Positions 47,344 through 57,350 are shown, numbered from the stretch's first letter. The stretch is DNA of 64,000 nt from DATFEN01 sp035691285 (GCA_035691285.1 DASSJI010000111.1:1-64000); one strand, 5' to 3'. Numbers and translations are program-made. Notes: a model not told the origin generated them from the letters alone.

Positions 47344-49933
47344 GGCCCACCGTGAAGTGGATGCGCGAGGCCTCCTCTTCGGGCTTGCGGTCGAGCTTCA
47401 CGGCCCAGTCCAGGCGCACGGGTCCGAAGGCGGTCCGGTAGCGCAGGCCGACGCCGGCGCTCGCGCGGATGTCCCCGAGGTCGATGTCGGAGGCGAACGG
47501 ATAGACGTTGCCGAGGTCGGAGAAGAGCGCCAGGGAGAAGCGCTGGGTGGCGTCGAAGCGAAGCTCCAGGCTGCCGAGGAGGAGGCCGTTGCCGCCCTCC
47601 TCGAGCACGCCGTCGGTGGGAAAACCCCGGAAGCTGAAGTCGCCCCCCGCGAAGAAGCGCTCGGGGAGCGGCAGGCGCGTCTTCTCCTCGAAGCCGAAGG
47701 TGCGGGCGAGGCCGAGCCTGGCCGAGGCCGCGAGCAGCGTGCGGGGCAGCACGCGCCGGTAGCTGGCCGCCTGGAGGTAGCTCTTCAGGAACGGATCGCC
47801 TCCCAGGGCCCGCAGGGAGAGCTGCAGGTCGGCACCCACGAACGATCCGCGCCGCGGCTCGAGGGGATCGTCCCGGGTGTCCTGGACCACCGAGAAGGAC
47901 GGACCCGAGATGGTGGCGTCCTGGAACTGGCGGTCCACCTCGTCCTGCGGAACCTCGACGTTGAAGGTGTCGGTCTTCTGGTAGGCGTAGCGCGTGATCA
48001 GGGTGCGGCCGCCGCGAATCCGGAACAGGGTCTGGACGAGCCCGCCCCCCTTCACGTAGTCGAAGCCCTCGCGGTCCTCCTCCTCGCGGAAGCCGGTGAC
48101 GTAGAGCTCCAGGCGGCGGCCGAGCAGGTAGGGCTCCTTGTAGCTCACCAGGAACCGGCTGGAGGTGAGGCTGCCGCGGGCGAAGGCGGTGAGGGTGCGG
48201 TCCATGCCGAACAGGTTGCGGCGCGTGACCTCGAGGCTGCCGCGCAGCTTCTCGCGGTCGCCGTAGCCCACCCCGTAGGCGAAGGTGCGGAACGGCGCCT
48301 CTCTCGTGTCGACGAGCACGCTGCGCCGACCGGCCGCCTCGGACTCGACCTCGACGAGGGTGGCGCGCTCGAGGATGGGCAGCGCGCCGAGCCGGCGCTG
48401 GCTCTCGAGCACGTCGCCGACGCCCAGGGGACCGCCCTCCTCGACGAGCAGCTCGCGCCTCACTACCTCCTCGCGGGTGTCACGCAGGCCCCGGACGATG
48501 ATGCGGTCCACGCGGGTGCGCTCCCCGGGCGTCACGCGCAGTCTCACGACGGCTGTGCCGCGGTCGTCCGAGAGCGAGACCTCGGGCGCGACCTCAGCGC
48601 TCAGGTAGCCGGCGTTGCGCCAGGCGAGGAGCAGGGCGTGACGGTCGAGGGCCACGTCCCGGATCCGGTAGGGCCGTCCGGCGCGCGTGCGTAGCTCGCG
48701 GGGCAAAGCGGCGCCCGTCTCGGAGGCCTCGGGGGGCGTCTCCACGGAGAACGACTCCACCAGGCAGCGCGGGCCCGGAGCGAGTCGGAACGTCACCGGC
48801 ACGTCGCCCCCGGTGTCGGGAACGTCGGCCTCGGCCCGGGCCTCGAAGTGGCCGTCCGCTTCGAGGGCGCCGACGAGAGCGCGCACGTCGTCGTCGAGAA
48901 GCGCGTCGCGCACCGGCTCGCCCACGCGGGTCTTCACGAGCGCGCTCGGGGATCCGCCGGCGAAGCGCAGCGCGGCGCAGCGCCACGCCGGGCCGGCGTC
49001 GACGTCGTACACGATGCGCTCGCCCCCGGGCAGCGGCTCCACCCGGTGCGTGGCGCTGGCGTTCCGGTGGCCGCGGGCGACGAGCGTCTCCTCGAGGCGC
49101 TCCGCGCCGGCCTCGCGGGCGTCGAGGCTCGCGCCTCCCTCGCGCAGCAGCGTCTCCACTGCCCGGCGCGCCTTAGCCGGCGCGGCGTCCCCCCGGAAGT
49201 CCACCCGCATCCAGGGCCCGGGGGTCACGACGAAGCTCAAAGCCACTCGGCCCGCTGCGGGGTCGTAGGCCTCGCGCACCTCCACCGCGGCGCGCCAGCG
49301 CCCGCCCTGGGCAAGACGCGCGCGCATCCTCTCGGCCGCAGCCTGGGCCACGGCCCGCTCGAACGCCTTTCCGGCACGCGGGCGGATGAGCGGCTCGAGC
49401 AGCAGGGCCAGGCCGCCGCTCGTGCCCTCGATCGAGGCGCGCGAGACCCGCACGAGGGGGCCGCTCGCGAGCTGGAAAACCGCGTCCGTACCTCCGGGAC
49501 GGCGCTCGGCGCGCGCCTCGACGCGCGCTTCGAGGTAGCCCTTCCGGACCAGGGCGAGGGCGACCTGGGCCGCAGCCGCGTCGAGGCGAGGCGGCCACAG
49601 CGGCTCGCCGGACTGGAAGCGGGCGGCTCGCCGGACGGCCTTCGGCGAGATCACGGAGGCCCCCTCGACGCGGACGGCCGCGAGGCGCGGCGCCGGGACG
49701 AACCGGAACACGAGCTGCGCCCCGCTCGCGTCCTCGCGCACGGAGACCACCACGTCCTCGAACTCGCCGGTGGCGTAGAGGCGCTGCACGGCGTCGCGGA
49801 CGCGCTCCGGACGCAGCTCGTCCCCCGGCGCGATCCCCACGTAGCGCAGAAGACGCTCGACGTCCCGCTCCGGCGCCTCGAGGCGCACCGACGTCACGGC
49901 GGGCAGGGCCGCGAGCAACAGCGCCAGGATCAC
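47333..49933 (-). CDS. Omp85-family outer-membrane protein (TamA/BamA-like)
   Basis: An 866-residue protein, GTG 49933 overlapping the tamB stop. A signal-like ILALLLAALPAVTS is followed by about 530 residues of repeated POTRA-like units (for example LPAVTSVRLEAPERDVERLL, APRLAAVRVEGASVISPKAV, APAWRCAALRFAGGSP, TRVDRIIVRGLRDTREEVV), more than the three of TamA. From about 545 a 16-strand-like barrel runs to the end. RFFAGGDFSFRGFPTDG has the conserved R-G-F of the barrel's L6 loop, and the final residue is Phe, as expected of a barrel protein. With TamB next to it, a TAM-like role in inserting outer-membrane proteins or moving lipids is likely. A BamA role is possible. Confidence 0.9.
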   Translation of the reverse strand: MILALLLAALPAVTSVRLEAPERDVERLLRYVGIAPGDELRPERVRDAVQRLYATGEFEDVVVSVREDASGAQLVFRFVPAPRLAAVRVEGASVISPKAVRRAARFQSGEPLWPPRLDAAAAQVALALVRKGYLEARVEARAERRPGGTDAVFQLASGPLVRVSRASIEGTSGGLALLLEPLIRPRAGKAFERAVAQAAAERMRARLAQGGRWRAAVEVREAYDPAAGRVALSFVVTPGPWMRVDFRGDAAPAKARRAVETLLREGGASLDAREAGAERLEETLVARGHRNASATHRVEPLPGGERIVYDVDAGPAWRCAALRFAGGSPSALVKTRVGEPVRDALLDDDVRALVGALEADGHFEARAEADVPDTGGDVPVTFRLAPGPRCLVESFSVETPPEASETGAALPRELRTRAGRPYRIRDVALDRHALLLAWRNAGYLSAEVAPEVSLSDDRGTAVVRLRVTPGERTRVDRIIVRGLRDTREEVVRRELLVEEGGPLGVGDVLESQRRLGALPILERATLVEVESEAAGRRSVLVDTREAPFRTFAYGVGYGDREKLRGSLEVTRRNLFGMDRTLTAFARGSLTSSRFLVSYKEPYLLGRRLELYVTGFREEEDREGFDYVKGGGLVQTLFRIRGGRTLITRYAYQKTDTFNVEVPQDEVDRQFQDATISGPSFSVVQDTRDDPLEPRRGSFVGADLQLSLRALGGDPFLKSYLQAASYRRVLPRTLLAASARLGLARTFGFEEKTRLPLPERFFAGGDFSFRGFPTDGVLEEGGNGLLLGSLELRFDATQRFSLALFSDLGNVYPFASDIDLGDIRASAGVGLRYRTAFGPVRLDWAVKLDRKPEEEASRIHFTVGHAF

Positions 49934-52900
49934 TTGGAGTGGCGCAGGCGTACGTCCAGGCCCGCGCCCCCCGGGACGGCCTGTGTCACGAGGATCGAGA
50001 AGCGGTCGGAGAGCGTGTACTCCACGGAGAGCAGGCGCTCGTCGGTGCTCCTGAGATCGACCGAGTAGAGCACCGACAGGTCGCGGCCGACCCGCTTGCC
50101 GACCGTGAGGCGCGCGGTGGGATCGGAGATCCCGCCTCGGACGACGGATGGGTCGATCGAGAAGCGCGAGAGGCCGAGCAGCCTCTCGGCGCCCCGCTCC
50201 AGACCCACCTCCTCGCTGATGCGGCCTGCGGCGAGGGTGGCCGCGCCGGTGGCGGCCAGGCGCGAGGCGTCGAGCTGCGACGTCTGCAGACTCGACAGCG
50301 CGCTCTCGTCGGCCCCCGCCAGCAGGTTGAGGATCTGGACGGCGGCCAGGGGCGGATCCGAGGTGAGCGTCGGGTAGACGCGCTCGAGCGTCCCGTTCAT
50401 CTTCAGGGTCACCCGATAGCTGCGCACGCGGGACTCGGCCTCGATGTTGAAGACGGGGTCGATCGTCTGCGGGTTGATGAAGTCGATGGTGCCGCGCCGG
50501 ATCACGTAGGTATTGCCCTGGAAGTACACGCGGCCACGGTCGACCTCGGCGCGTCCGGAGAGCACGGGCGCATCGGCGGCGCCCGTCAGGCGCAGCTCGG
50601 CGCGGGCGTCGAGGGTGGCCAGGTTGTTGTCCACCGACAGCGTGCCCGGGGCGCGCAGCCGCAGGTCGTAGCGCAGGCTGCTCGCGCCCGGCAGCGGCGA
50701 GACGCGCGGCGCCGAGGCGGTCAGGAGCTCCGACGCGACGTCGTAGCGCCGCGTCCAGCGGGCCTGCCTCACGTCGATGGCTCCAGCCAGCCACTGCGTC
50801 TGGGCGTCGCCGAACAGCCGCGCGTCTGCGTCGAAGACGGCGCGCAGCCCCTCGGGATAGCGGAGGCTCAAGGCCGTCCCCGTCCCGCGCACCTCGAAGG
50901 AGCGCAGCACGCCCTGGGCGTAGGCCACCTCGCCTTGAAGCTGCAGCTCGCCGCCCCCGAAGCGACCCGTCACGTCCTCCAGGACGGCGGTCGACTCGTC
51001 GAAGCGCAGCACGCCGCGCACGTCGTCGATGCCCTGGGGAATGCCGCGCACGCGCAGCCCCGCCCTCTCCACCTCGAGCCGGCCGGCGACACGCGGCGTC
51101 TCGCGGCTCCCCTCGACGGCGAGGGCGAGCCGGGCGGCGCCGCGGCCGCGCACGCGCCGCGTGACCGCGGTGAGCGCCTGCAGGTCCGCGTCGCCCTGGA
51201 TCTGCAGCGAAACCGGTGCGGAGGGCCGCAGGCCGAGCGCTCCGTTCACGACCAGGCTGGTGCCTTCGCCCACGAGGCGCAGCTCCGACAGCTCGATGCG
51301 CCCCGCCTTCAGGCGAACGAGCAGAGGCTCGGCGTTCCGTACCGGGTAGTCGAGGAGCGGGAGCTCGATGGACGAGACGAGCGCCTCGCCCTCGAGGGCA
51401 TCCGGCTCCGCCAGGGGGCCCTCCAGGCGCAGGTCGCCGCTCGCCACGATCGCGGCGGCTCCCGGCAGCGCCGGCGCCAGGACGCGCAGGTACGGGTCGA
51501 TGCTGGTGTCGCGCAGGGACAGCCTCAGCGCCGCAGCGTGGGGCGCGGCGATCGCAACACGCCCCTCGCCCGTCAGATCGAGCCGGGCCGAGGCGAGCCG
51601 AGCCTCGAGCTCCGCCTGGCCGTCGCCGCTCGACCGCAGGCGCAGCTCGAGGGCCCCGAGGCCCTCGTCGCCCAGGAAGAGGCGCGGTGAAGCGAACCGC
51701 GCGTCGAGGCGCGGACGCGCGAGGGGACCCTGGACGCGTGCCTCGCCGGCGACGCGCCCTCCCAGGCGCGCGCCGCCGGGCAGCGCCGGCGCGACGTCGT
51801 CCAGCGCGACGTCCTGGACCTCGGCGAGGCCGTCGTAGACGCCGTCGCGCGTGACCGAGCCCCGGAACACCACGGTTCCGCCACCGACCCCGGCGCGCCC
51901 GAAGCTGACCTGGGTGCGGTCGCCCTCGAGCTCGGAGCGCACTTCGAGCTCGCGGAATTCGGTGCCGCGGAAGCGCCCGTGGCCGGCGCTCACGCGCAGC
52001 GACCCGAACGGGGCGCTGCGCCGGCCGCCGAGGTCCGCCTCGCCTGAGAGGTTTGCGTCGAGGGCGAGGTCCAGCTGCAGGGCTTCTTGGAAGTCGCTGG
52101 CAGGCCAGGCGCGGAAGCGCAGCTGCGCCTCGATCCCGTCCTCCTCGCCGAGGGGACCCGTCTCGGTCCGCCCGTCGAGCCACAGCTCGGCGCCGCCCTT
52201 CCTGAGCGCCAGCGAGTGGGAGCGCACCTCCCCCGCGTCGAGGGTTCCGGCCCATTCGGCGTCGCCCCAGTCCACGCCCAGGTAGCCGATGTCGGTGCCC
52301 GAGAAGCGACCGTCGAAGAGAGGGTCGAAGGTGTGACCGCGCCAGCGACCGCGGAAGCGTCCGCTCCCCGCGATGCCGGCGGGCGCCGCAGCGACCTGCC
52401 CGAGGGCGCGACGCAGCCGTGCCAGCAGGCGGTCCGCGCCCTCGAGGTCGCCGCTGTCCGCGTCCAGCGCCAGGTCCGCACGATCGTCGGCCTCGATCGT
52501 TCCCGCGATGCGGGCCTGGAGGGCCGGGGTCCGGAGGTCGGCCCGCTCCACGCGCTGGCGACCGTCCTGGGCGCTCCACTCGAAGCGGCCCTCGAGGGGC
52601 GTGCGGCCATCCGCGCCACGGGCGAGGTCCAGGCCCATCTTGCCGCTGATCCGGCGGGGCCATCCGCGCGGCCACTCGACTTCGAGCTCACCGCTCGCCG
52701 CGGAGGCGACCTGCAGGTCCCCCCAGTCGAACACCGCGCGCAGCGCGCCCTCGGCGTCGATGCCGTGCAGCGTGGCCCTGACGCGGGCCGCGCCCGGCGC
52801 GGGCGGAACGTCCACGTCGAAGCGCCCGCTGCCGCCCAGAAGCTCGGCCTCGAGGCCCCGGAGCCTCAGGCCTCGCGGGTCCTTCTCGAGCGCGGTCGAG

Positions 52901-53793
52901 AAGCGCTCGACGCTCACCGTCTCGAAGCGCCCGTTCGTCCCCACCAGGCGGCCGGTCACGTGGAGCTGGCTCCGGTTCAGGAGCGCCCGGCCGTCGAAGT
53001 GGGCGGCACCCGCGAGGCCGAGTCCCGACTGCAGCACGTGGCGGTCGAGGAGGCCGAGCTCCAGGCGCCCTCGCAGGCGCACGTCCACGGCCGGGTCCCC
53101 GCGCAGGCGGACGACGCCCGAGTAGGCGAGATCCGTGTCCTTCGCCCGCAGGTGGGCCTGCTTCACGAGCACCTGCGGGCCGTCCAGCTCCAGGTCGAGC
53201 TCCGTGCCCACGGGCAGTTCCGGCCCCTTCCCGATGCGGAGACGGCCCGGACTAAAACGCAGGCTGCCCGCCAGGATGCCGGCACGGCGGGCCAGGAGGC
53301 GGCCCTCGAAGTCGGGCAGGTCGGCCACGAGCGGCACGCGTCGATGGTCGACGTGAAGCGCCCCGTCGAGGATCTGGAGCCGCCGCACTCGCACCTCGAC
53401 GCCTCCCTCCGCGCCCCGGGCCAGCTCCGGGATGTCGTCGCCGCCCTGCGCCCACGCGTTCACGCGGACGATCGGGCGCTCTAGCTCGACCCGGGCGAAG
53501 ACCACGCGCCCGTCGAGGCGCGGCGTGAGGCTCGGCACGAGGAGCGCCCGCTCCAGCTCCAGGAACGGGAGCGCTTCCGGGGCGGCCCCGGCGATGCGCA
53601 GGCCGGTGATTTCCACGGCGAAGGGCCAGAGCCGGAAACGCACGGAGGCGACGCGGGCGTCGCGTCCGAGCAGCGTCCGAAGGCCGGCCTCCGCGCGGCG
53701 CGCCGACCACTCGGGAAGCCGCCAGAGCGAGTAGACGAGACCCAGCAGCAGCAGCAGCAGGACGGTGCGCCGGCGAATCACGCGGCCCCGCAT
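49930..53793 (-). CDS. tamB: TamB-like inner-membrane/periplasmic bridge protein
   Basis: A 1287-residue protein, ATG 53793. An N-terminal membrane anchor, RTVLLLLLLGLVYSLWRLP, is encoded partly by a CAG-repeat-like run. Then follow about 1200 residues of beta-strand repeats rich in G/D/L, as in TamB and AsmA-type proteins (LRIAGAAPEALPFLELERALLV, FARVELERPIVRVNAW). The C-terminal DUF490 region (from about 900) includes GRAEVDRGRVYFQGNTYVIRRGTIDFINPQTIDPVFNIEAESRV and ends in LVTQAVPGGAGLDVRLRHSK. TamB spans the periplasm and works with TamA, encoded next to it, on outer-membrane assembly or lipid transport. Intact as far as can be seen. Confidence 0.9.
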   Translation of the reverse strand: MRGRVIRRRTVLLLLLLGLVYSLWRLPEWSARRAEAGLRTLLGRDARVASVRFRLWPFAVEITGLRIAGAAPEALPFLELERALLVPSLTPRLDGRVVFARVELERPIVRVNAWAQGGDDIPELARGAEGGVEVRVRRLQILDGALHVDHRRVPLVADLPDFEGRLLARRAGILAGSLRFSPGRLRIGKGPELPVGTELDLELDGPQVLVKQAHLRAKDTDLAYSGVVRLRGDPAVDVRLRGRLELGLLDRHVLQSGLGLAGAAHFDGRALLNRSQLHVTGRLVGTNGRFETVSVERFSTALEKDPRGLRLRGLEAELLGGSGRFDVDVPPAPGAARVRATLHGIDAEGALRAVFDWGDLQVASAASGELEVEWPRGWPRRISGKMGLDLARGADGRTPLEGRFEWSAQDGRQRVERADLRTPALQARIAGTIEADDRADLALDADSGDLEGADRLLARLRRALGQVAAAPAGIAGSGRFRGRWRGHTFDPLFDGRFSGTDIGYLGVDWGDAEWAGTLDAGEVRSHSLALRKGGAELWLDGRTETGPLGEEDGIEAQLRFRAWPASDFQEALQLDLALDANLSGEADLGGRRSAPFGSLRVSAGHGRFRGTEFRELEVRSELEGDRTQVSFGRAGVGGGTVVFRGSVTRDGVYDGLAEVQDVALDDVAPALPGGARLGGRVAGEARVQGPLARPRLDARFASPRLFLGDEGLGALELRLRSSGDGQAELEARLASARLDLTGEGRVAIAAPHAAALRLSLRDTSIDPYLRVLAPALPGAAAIVASGDLRLEGPLAEPDALEGEALVSSIELPLLDYPVRNAEPLLVRLKAGRIELSELRLVGEGTSLVVNGALGLRPSAPVSLQIQGDADLQALTAVTRRVRGRGAARLALAVEGSRETPRVAGRLEVERAGLRVRGIPQGIDDVRGVLRFDESTAVLEDVTGRFGGGELQLQGEVAYAQGVLRSFEVRGTGTALSLRYPEGLRAVFDADARLFGDAQTQWLAGAIDVRQARWTRRYDVASELLTASAPRVSPLPGASSLRYDLRLRAPGTLSVDNNLATLDARAELRLTGAADAPVLSGRAEVDRGRVYFQGNTYVIRRGTIDFINPQTIDPVFNIEAESRVRSYRVTLKMNGTLERVYPTLTSDPPLAAVQILNLLAGADESALSSLQTSQLDASRLAATGAATLAAGRISEEVGLERGAERLLGLSRFSIDPSVVRGGISDPTARLTVGKRVGRDLSVLYSVDLRSTDERLLSVEYTLSDRFSILVTQAVPGGAGLDVRLRHSK

Positions 53794-53799
53794 CGGTCC

Positions 53800-54294
53800 C
53801 TAACCCACGACGGCGAGCAGCGCCCCCGTTTCGACCGCCTGCCCGTCGCGCACGGCGATCTCGCGAACGAGGCCCGCGCGGGGCGAGCGGATTTCGTTCT
53901 CCATCTTCATCGCTTCCATGACGAGGAGGCCTTGTCCCGCCTCCACGGCGGTTCCTGGCAGCACGAGGACACGCACGATCTTCCCGGGCATCGGCGCGCT
54001 GAGCCGCGCCGGGCCGCCCGCGGCAGGCTTCCCGCCCAGGGCGCCGCCGCGCACGGCGTCGCGCAGCTCCACCGCCAGGCGATCGTCGTCGAAGACGACG
54101 ATGCAGCCGCCGGCGCGCGCCTCGAGGCCCAGCTCGAGATTGCGGCCGTCCACCAAGAGGCTCACGAAGTGCCGGCCGTTCTCGCGCCAGTCCACCTCGA
54201 AGCGCCGATCGTCCACGGTGACGTCGTAGCGGTCGCCGCGGCCCTTCACCTCGACGCGCAAGGCGCGGCCCTCGACCAGCGCCTCGAAGATCAC
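53800..54294 (-). CDS. Biotin carboxyl carrier protein of acyl-CoA carboxylase
   Basis: A 164-residue protein, GTG 54294 overlapping the biotin carboxylase stop. The N-terminal 90 residues have no clear motif, then GPARLSAPMPGKIVRVLVLPGTAVEAGQGLLVMEAMKMENEI is the biotinyl domain. The attachment lysine is about 130 in EAMKMEN. The tail LVREIAVRDGQAVETGALLAVVG completes the barrel. Biotin would be carried between the two other subunits encoded upstream. The tamB gene follows after a six-base gap. Confidence 0.95.
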   Translation of the reverse strand: MIFEALVEGRALRVEVKGRGDRYDVTVDDRRFEVDWRENGRHFVSLLVDGRNLELGLEARAGGCIVVFDDDRLAVELRDAVRGGALGGKPAAGGPARLSAPMPGKIVRVLVLPGTAVEAGQGLLVMEAMKMENEIRSPRAGLVREIAVRDGQAVETGALLAVVG

Positions 54295-55802
54295 GCCCGG
54301 CCCCGCTGGGCCTCGCGCAGCCCCTCGGCGAACCACGGGGAGGTGGGCCGCGTGGCGGGGGGCAGCCGCGCGGCGAGTCGCTCCCGCACCTCCCGGATGG
54401 CCGCCGCGGCGGCGGCCAGCGCCACGGGTCGCTCCCGCGCGCCGTCGCTCCTCGCCACGAACGACGCGACGTAGGACGTGTCGAACTCGCCGGAGACGAA
54501 GCTCGGATCCCGCAGCACGCGGGCGTAGAACGGCAGCGTCGTCGGAACGCCGAGGATCCTGTACTCCGAGAGCGCGCGGCGCATCCGCTGGATCGCTTCG
54601 GCTCGGCTCTCGCCGTGGACCACGAGTTTCGAGAGCAGCGGGTCGTAATGCACGGGCACCGCGTAGCCCGCGTAGACGCCGCTGTCGTCGCGGACACCGG
54701 GACCGGCGGGGGCCTCCAGGGCCTGGATCCGGCCCGGGCTCGGCAGGAAGCCGCGGTCGGGATCCTCGGCCAGCACACGGCACTCGATGGCATGCCCGCG
54801 CTGCGCGAGCTGTTCCTGGCGGAAGGGCAGGCGCTCTCCCGCCGCGATCCTGAGCTGGAGCTTGACGAGGTCGATGCCGGTCACCATCTCCGTCACGGGG
54901 TGCTCCACCTGGAGACGGGTGTTCATCTCGAGGAAGTAGGGCTCACCCGCGGCGTCCACGAGGAACTCCAGCGTGCCGGCGTTCACGTAGCCAGACCGCT
55001 TCACCAGGGCGACCGCGAGCGCCCCCATCCTCCGGCGCAGCGCCTCGGTGACGAAGGGCGAGGGGCTCTCCTCGATGAGCTTCTGGTGCCGGCGCTGGAT
55101 CGAGCACTCGCGCTCGAAAAGATGCACCGCGTTGCCGTGAGCGTCGGCCAGCACCTGGATCTCGACGTGGCGCGGCCGCTCGAGAGCCTTCTCGAGGTAG
55201 ACGCTGTCGTCGCCGAAGGCGCCCAGGGCTTCGCTCCTGGCCCTCTGCGCGGCGGCGTCGAGCTCGCCCTCGTCCGCGACCAGACGCAGGCCCTTGCCGC
55301 CCCCTCCGGACGCGGCCTTGAGCATGAGCGGGAAGCCGATGCGCCGCGCCTCGCGCCGGATCGCCTGGGCGTCTCGGACCGGCTCCAGGGTTCCCGGCAC
55401 GACGGGGACGCCCGCCTCGACCGCCATGCGCCGAGCCGAGGTCTTCTCTCCCATGAGGGCGATCGTCTCGCTGCGCGGACCCACGAAGACGAGGCCGCGC
55501 TCCTCGCAGGCCCGCGCGAAGGCGGCGTTCTCGGCCAGGAAACCGTAGCCTGGATGAACCGCGTCGGCGCCGGTGCGACGGGCGGCCTCGAGGATGCGGT
55601 CGATGCTGAGGTAGCTCTCCCGCGACGGGGCGGGCCCGATCCCGCAGGCCTCCCCGGCCAGGCGCACGTGCAGGGCTCCGCGATCGGCCTCGGAGTAGAC
55701 CGCCACCGCCGCGATCCCCAGCTCCTGACAGGCGCGGACGATGCGCACGGCGATCTCGCCGCGGTTCGCGATCAGCACCTTGCGCAGCGGGCGCTCGTTC
55801 AC
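54291..55802 (-). CDS. Acyl-CoA carboxylase, biotin carboxylase subunit
   Basis: A 503-residue protein, GTG 55802, overlapping the upstream carboxyltransferase stop. KVLIANRGEIAVRIVRACQELG is the N-terminal signature. GYGFLAENAAFA follows, LMLKAASGGGGKGLRLV is the ATP-grasp glycine loop, FERECSIQRRHQKLIEESPSP is the bicarbonate region, and FLEMNTRLQVEHPVTEMVTG contains the catalytic Glu/Arg block. It carboxylates the biotin of the carrier protein using ATP and bicarbonate. Paired with a PccB-type subunit it most likely belongs to an acetyl- or propionyl-CoA carboxylase. Confidence 0.96.
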   Translation of the reverse strand: MNERPLRKVLIANRGEIAVRIVRACQELGIAAVAVYSEADRGALHVRLAGEACGIGPAPSRESYLSIDRILEAARRTGADAVHPGYGFLAENAAFARACEERGLVFVGPRSETIALMGEKTSARRMAVEAGVPVVPGTLEPVRDAQAIRREARRIGFPLMLKAASGGGGKGLRLVADEGELDAAAQRARSEALGAFGDDSVYLEKALERPRHVEIQVLADAHGNAVHLFERECSIQRRHQKLIEESPSPFVTEALRRRMGALAVALVKRSGYVNAGTLEFLVDAAGEPYFLEMNTRLQVEHPVTEMVTGIDLVKLQLRIAAGERLPFRQEQLAQRGHAIECRVLAEDPDRGFLPSPGRIQALEAPAGPGVRDDSGVYAGYAVPVHYDPLLSKLVVHGESRAEAIQRMRRALSEYRILGVPTTLPFYARVLRDPSFVSGEFDTSYVASFVARSDGARERPVALAAAAAAIREVRERLAARLPPATRPTSPWFAEGLREAQRGRA

Positions 55803-57343
55803 AGCGGGATGTTGCCGTGCTTCTTGGGCGGGTTCCTGTCGCGCTTGGTCCCGGCCATCTCGAGGCCGTTGATGACCTTCCGCCGCGTCTCGCGAGGCTC
55901 GATCACCTCGTCGATGAAGCCGCGGTCCGCCGCGACGTAGGGGTTCGCGAACTTCTCGCGGAACTCCTCGACCTTCTGCCGGCGCAGCGCCTCGGGATCC
56001 GCGGCCTTCTGGAGCTCGCGACGGTAGAGGACGTTCACCGCACCCTCGGGCCCCATGACGGCGATCTCCGCCGTCGGGTAGGCGAGGTTCAAGTCGGTGC
56101 GGATGTGCTTGCTCGCCATCACGCAGTAGGCGCCGCCGTAGGCCTTGCGGGTGATGACGGTGATCTTCGGGACGGTGGCCTCGGCGAAGGCGTAGAGCAG
56201 CTTGGCCCCGTGGCGGATGATGCCGCCCCACTCCTGGGCTGTGCCGGGGAGGAAGCCGGGCACGTCCTCGAAGACGACGAGGGGGATGTTGAAGGCGTCG
56301 CAGAAGCGCACGAAGCGCGCACCCTTCACCGAGGCGTCGATGTCGAGGCAGCCCGCCAGCACCGCGGGCTGGTTGGCGACGACACCGACGCTCCGCCCCC
56401 CCATCCGCGCGAAGCCCACCACGAGGTTCTGGGCGAAGTGTTCGTGGACCTCGAGGAAGCGCCCCTCGTCGACGACGGCGCGGACCAGACGCTTCATGTC
56501 GTAGGGCTTCGCGGCCTCGGCGGGGACGAGCTCGTCGAGGACGGGATCCTCCCGGTCGGGGGGATCCGGGGTCTGGCGCGCGGGCGCCGTCTCGAGGTTG
56601 TTGGAGGGCAGATAGGAGAGGAGCTCGCGGATGAGCTGGAGGCAGGCGCGATCGTCGTCCGCGGCGAAGTGGGCGACCCCGGAGCGGGCGTTGTGGGTCA
56701 TGGCCCCGCCCAGGTCCTCTTTGGTTACCTGCTCGTGGGTCACGGTCTTGATCACGTCGGGGCCGGTCACGAACATGTAGGCGGTGTCCTTGACCATGAA
56801 GTTGAAGTCGGTGATGGCGGGCGAGTACACGGCGCCCCCCGCGCATGGTCCGAGGATCGCCGAGATCTGCGGCACCACGCCCGAGGCCAGGGTGTTGCGC
56901 AGGAAGATGTCCGCGTAGCCGCCCAGGGACGCGACGCCCTCCTGGATGCGCGCGCCCCCCGAGTCGTTGAGGCCGACGATCGGCGCGCCCGACCGCATCG
57001 CCAGGTCCATCACCTTGCAGATCTTCTGTGCGTTCGTCTCGGAGAGGCTGCCGCCGAAGACCGTGAAGTCCTGGGCGAACACGTAGACGAGGCGACCGTC
57101 GACGCGGCCGAACCCGGAGACGACGCCGTCGCCGGGGATCTTCTGCTCGGCCATCCCGAAGTCGAGGCAGCGGTGCTCCACGAGCTTGTCCAGCTCCTCG
57201 AAGCTGCCTTCGTCGAGGAGCAGCTCGACGCGCTCGCGGGCCGTGAGCTTGCCCTCGGCGTGCTGCCGCTCGCGCCGCTCGGCGCCGCCGCCGTCCAGGG
57301 CGCGCCGCGTCTTCTCACGGAGCAGCGCGAGGCGGTCGCTCAC
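55799..57343 (-). CDS. Acyl-CoA carboxylase, carboxyltransferase subunit (PccB-like)
   Basis: A 514-residue protein, GTG 57343. RQHAEGKLTARERVELLLDEGSF opens it as in propionyl-CoA carboxylase beta. The two crotonase-fold halves each have their glycine oxyanion turns: LNDSGGARIQEGVASLGGYADIF and GPCAGGAVYSPAITDF in the N-half, and TRKAYGGAYCVMASKHI in the C-half. VEEFREKFANPYVAADRGFIDEVIEPRETRRKV ends the protein. Typical of propionyl/acetyl-CoA carboxylase or methylmalonyl-CoA decarboxylase alpha; the adjacent biotin carboxylase favours carboxylation. It makes malonyl- or methylmalonyl-CoA for lipids. Confidence 0.96.
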   Translation of the reverse strand: MSDRLALLREKTRRALDGGGAERRERQHAEGKLTARERVELLLDEGSFEELDKLVEHRCLDFGMAEQKIPGDGVVSGFGRVDGRLVYVFAQDFTVFGGSLSETNAQKICKVMDLAMRSGAPIVGLNDSGGARIQEGVASLGGYADIFLRNTLASGVVPQISAILGPCAGGAVYSPAITDFNFMVKDTAYMFVTGPDVIKTVTHEQVTKEDLGGAMTHNARSGVAHFAADDDRACLQLIRELLSYLPSNNLETAPARQTPDPPDREDPVLDELVPAEAAKPYDMKRLVRAVVDEGRFLEVHEHFAQNLVVGFARMGGRSVGVVANQPAVLAGCLDIDASVKGARFVRFCDAFNIPLVVFEDVPGFLPGTAQEWGGIIRHGAKLLYAFAEATVPKITVITRKAYGGAYCVMASKHIRTDLNLAYPTAEIAVMGPEGAVNVLYRRELQKAADPEALRRQKVEEFREKFANPYVAADRGFIDEVIEPRETRRKVINGLEMAGTKRDRNPPKKHGNIPL

Positions 57344-57350
57344 GGCCGCC

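Noticed and set aside
49934..52675. N-terminal extension that would make the Omp85 protein 1780 residues
   Set aside because: The extra 900 residues are antisense-frame-like arginine/proline sequence inside tamB. GTG 49933 overlaps the tamB stop exactly and opens a signal-like segment.
53743..53760. Six CAG units in a row near the start of tamB
   Set aside because: On the coding strand they encode a leucine run in the membrane anchor, so they reflect the protein and not a repeat element.
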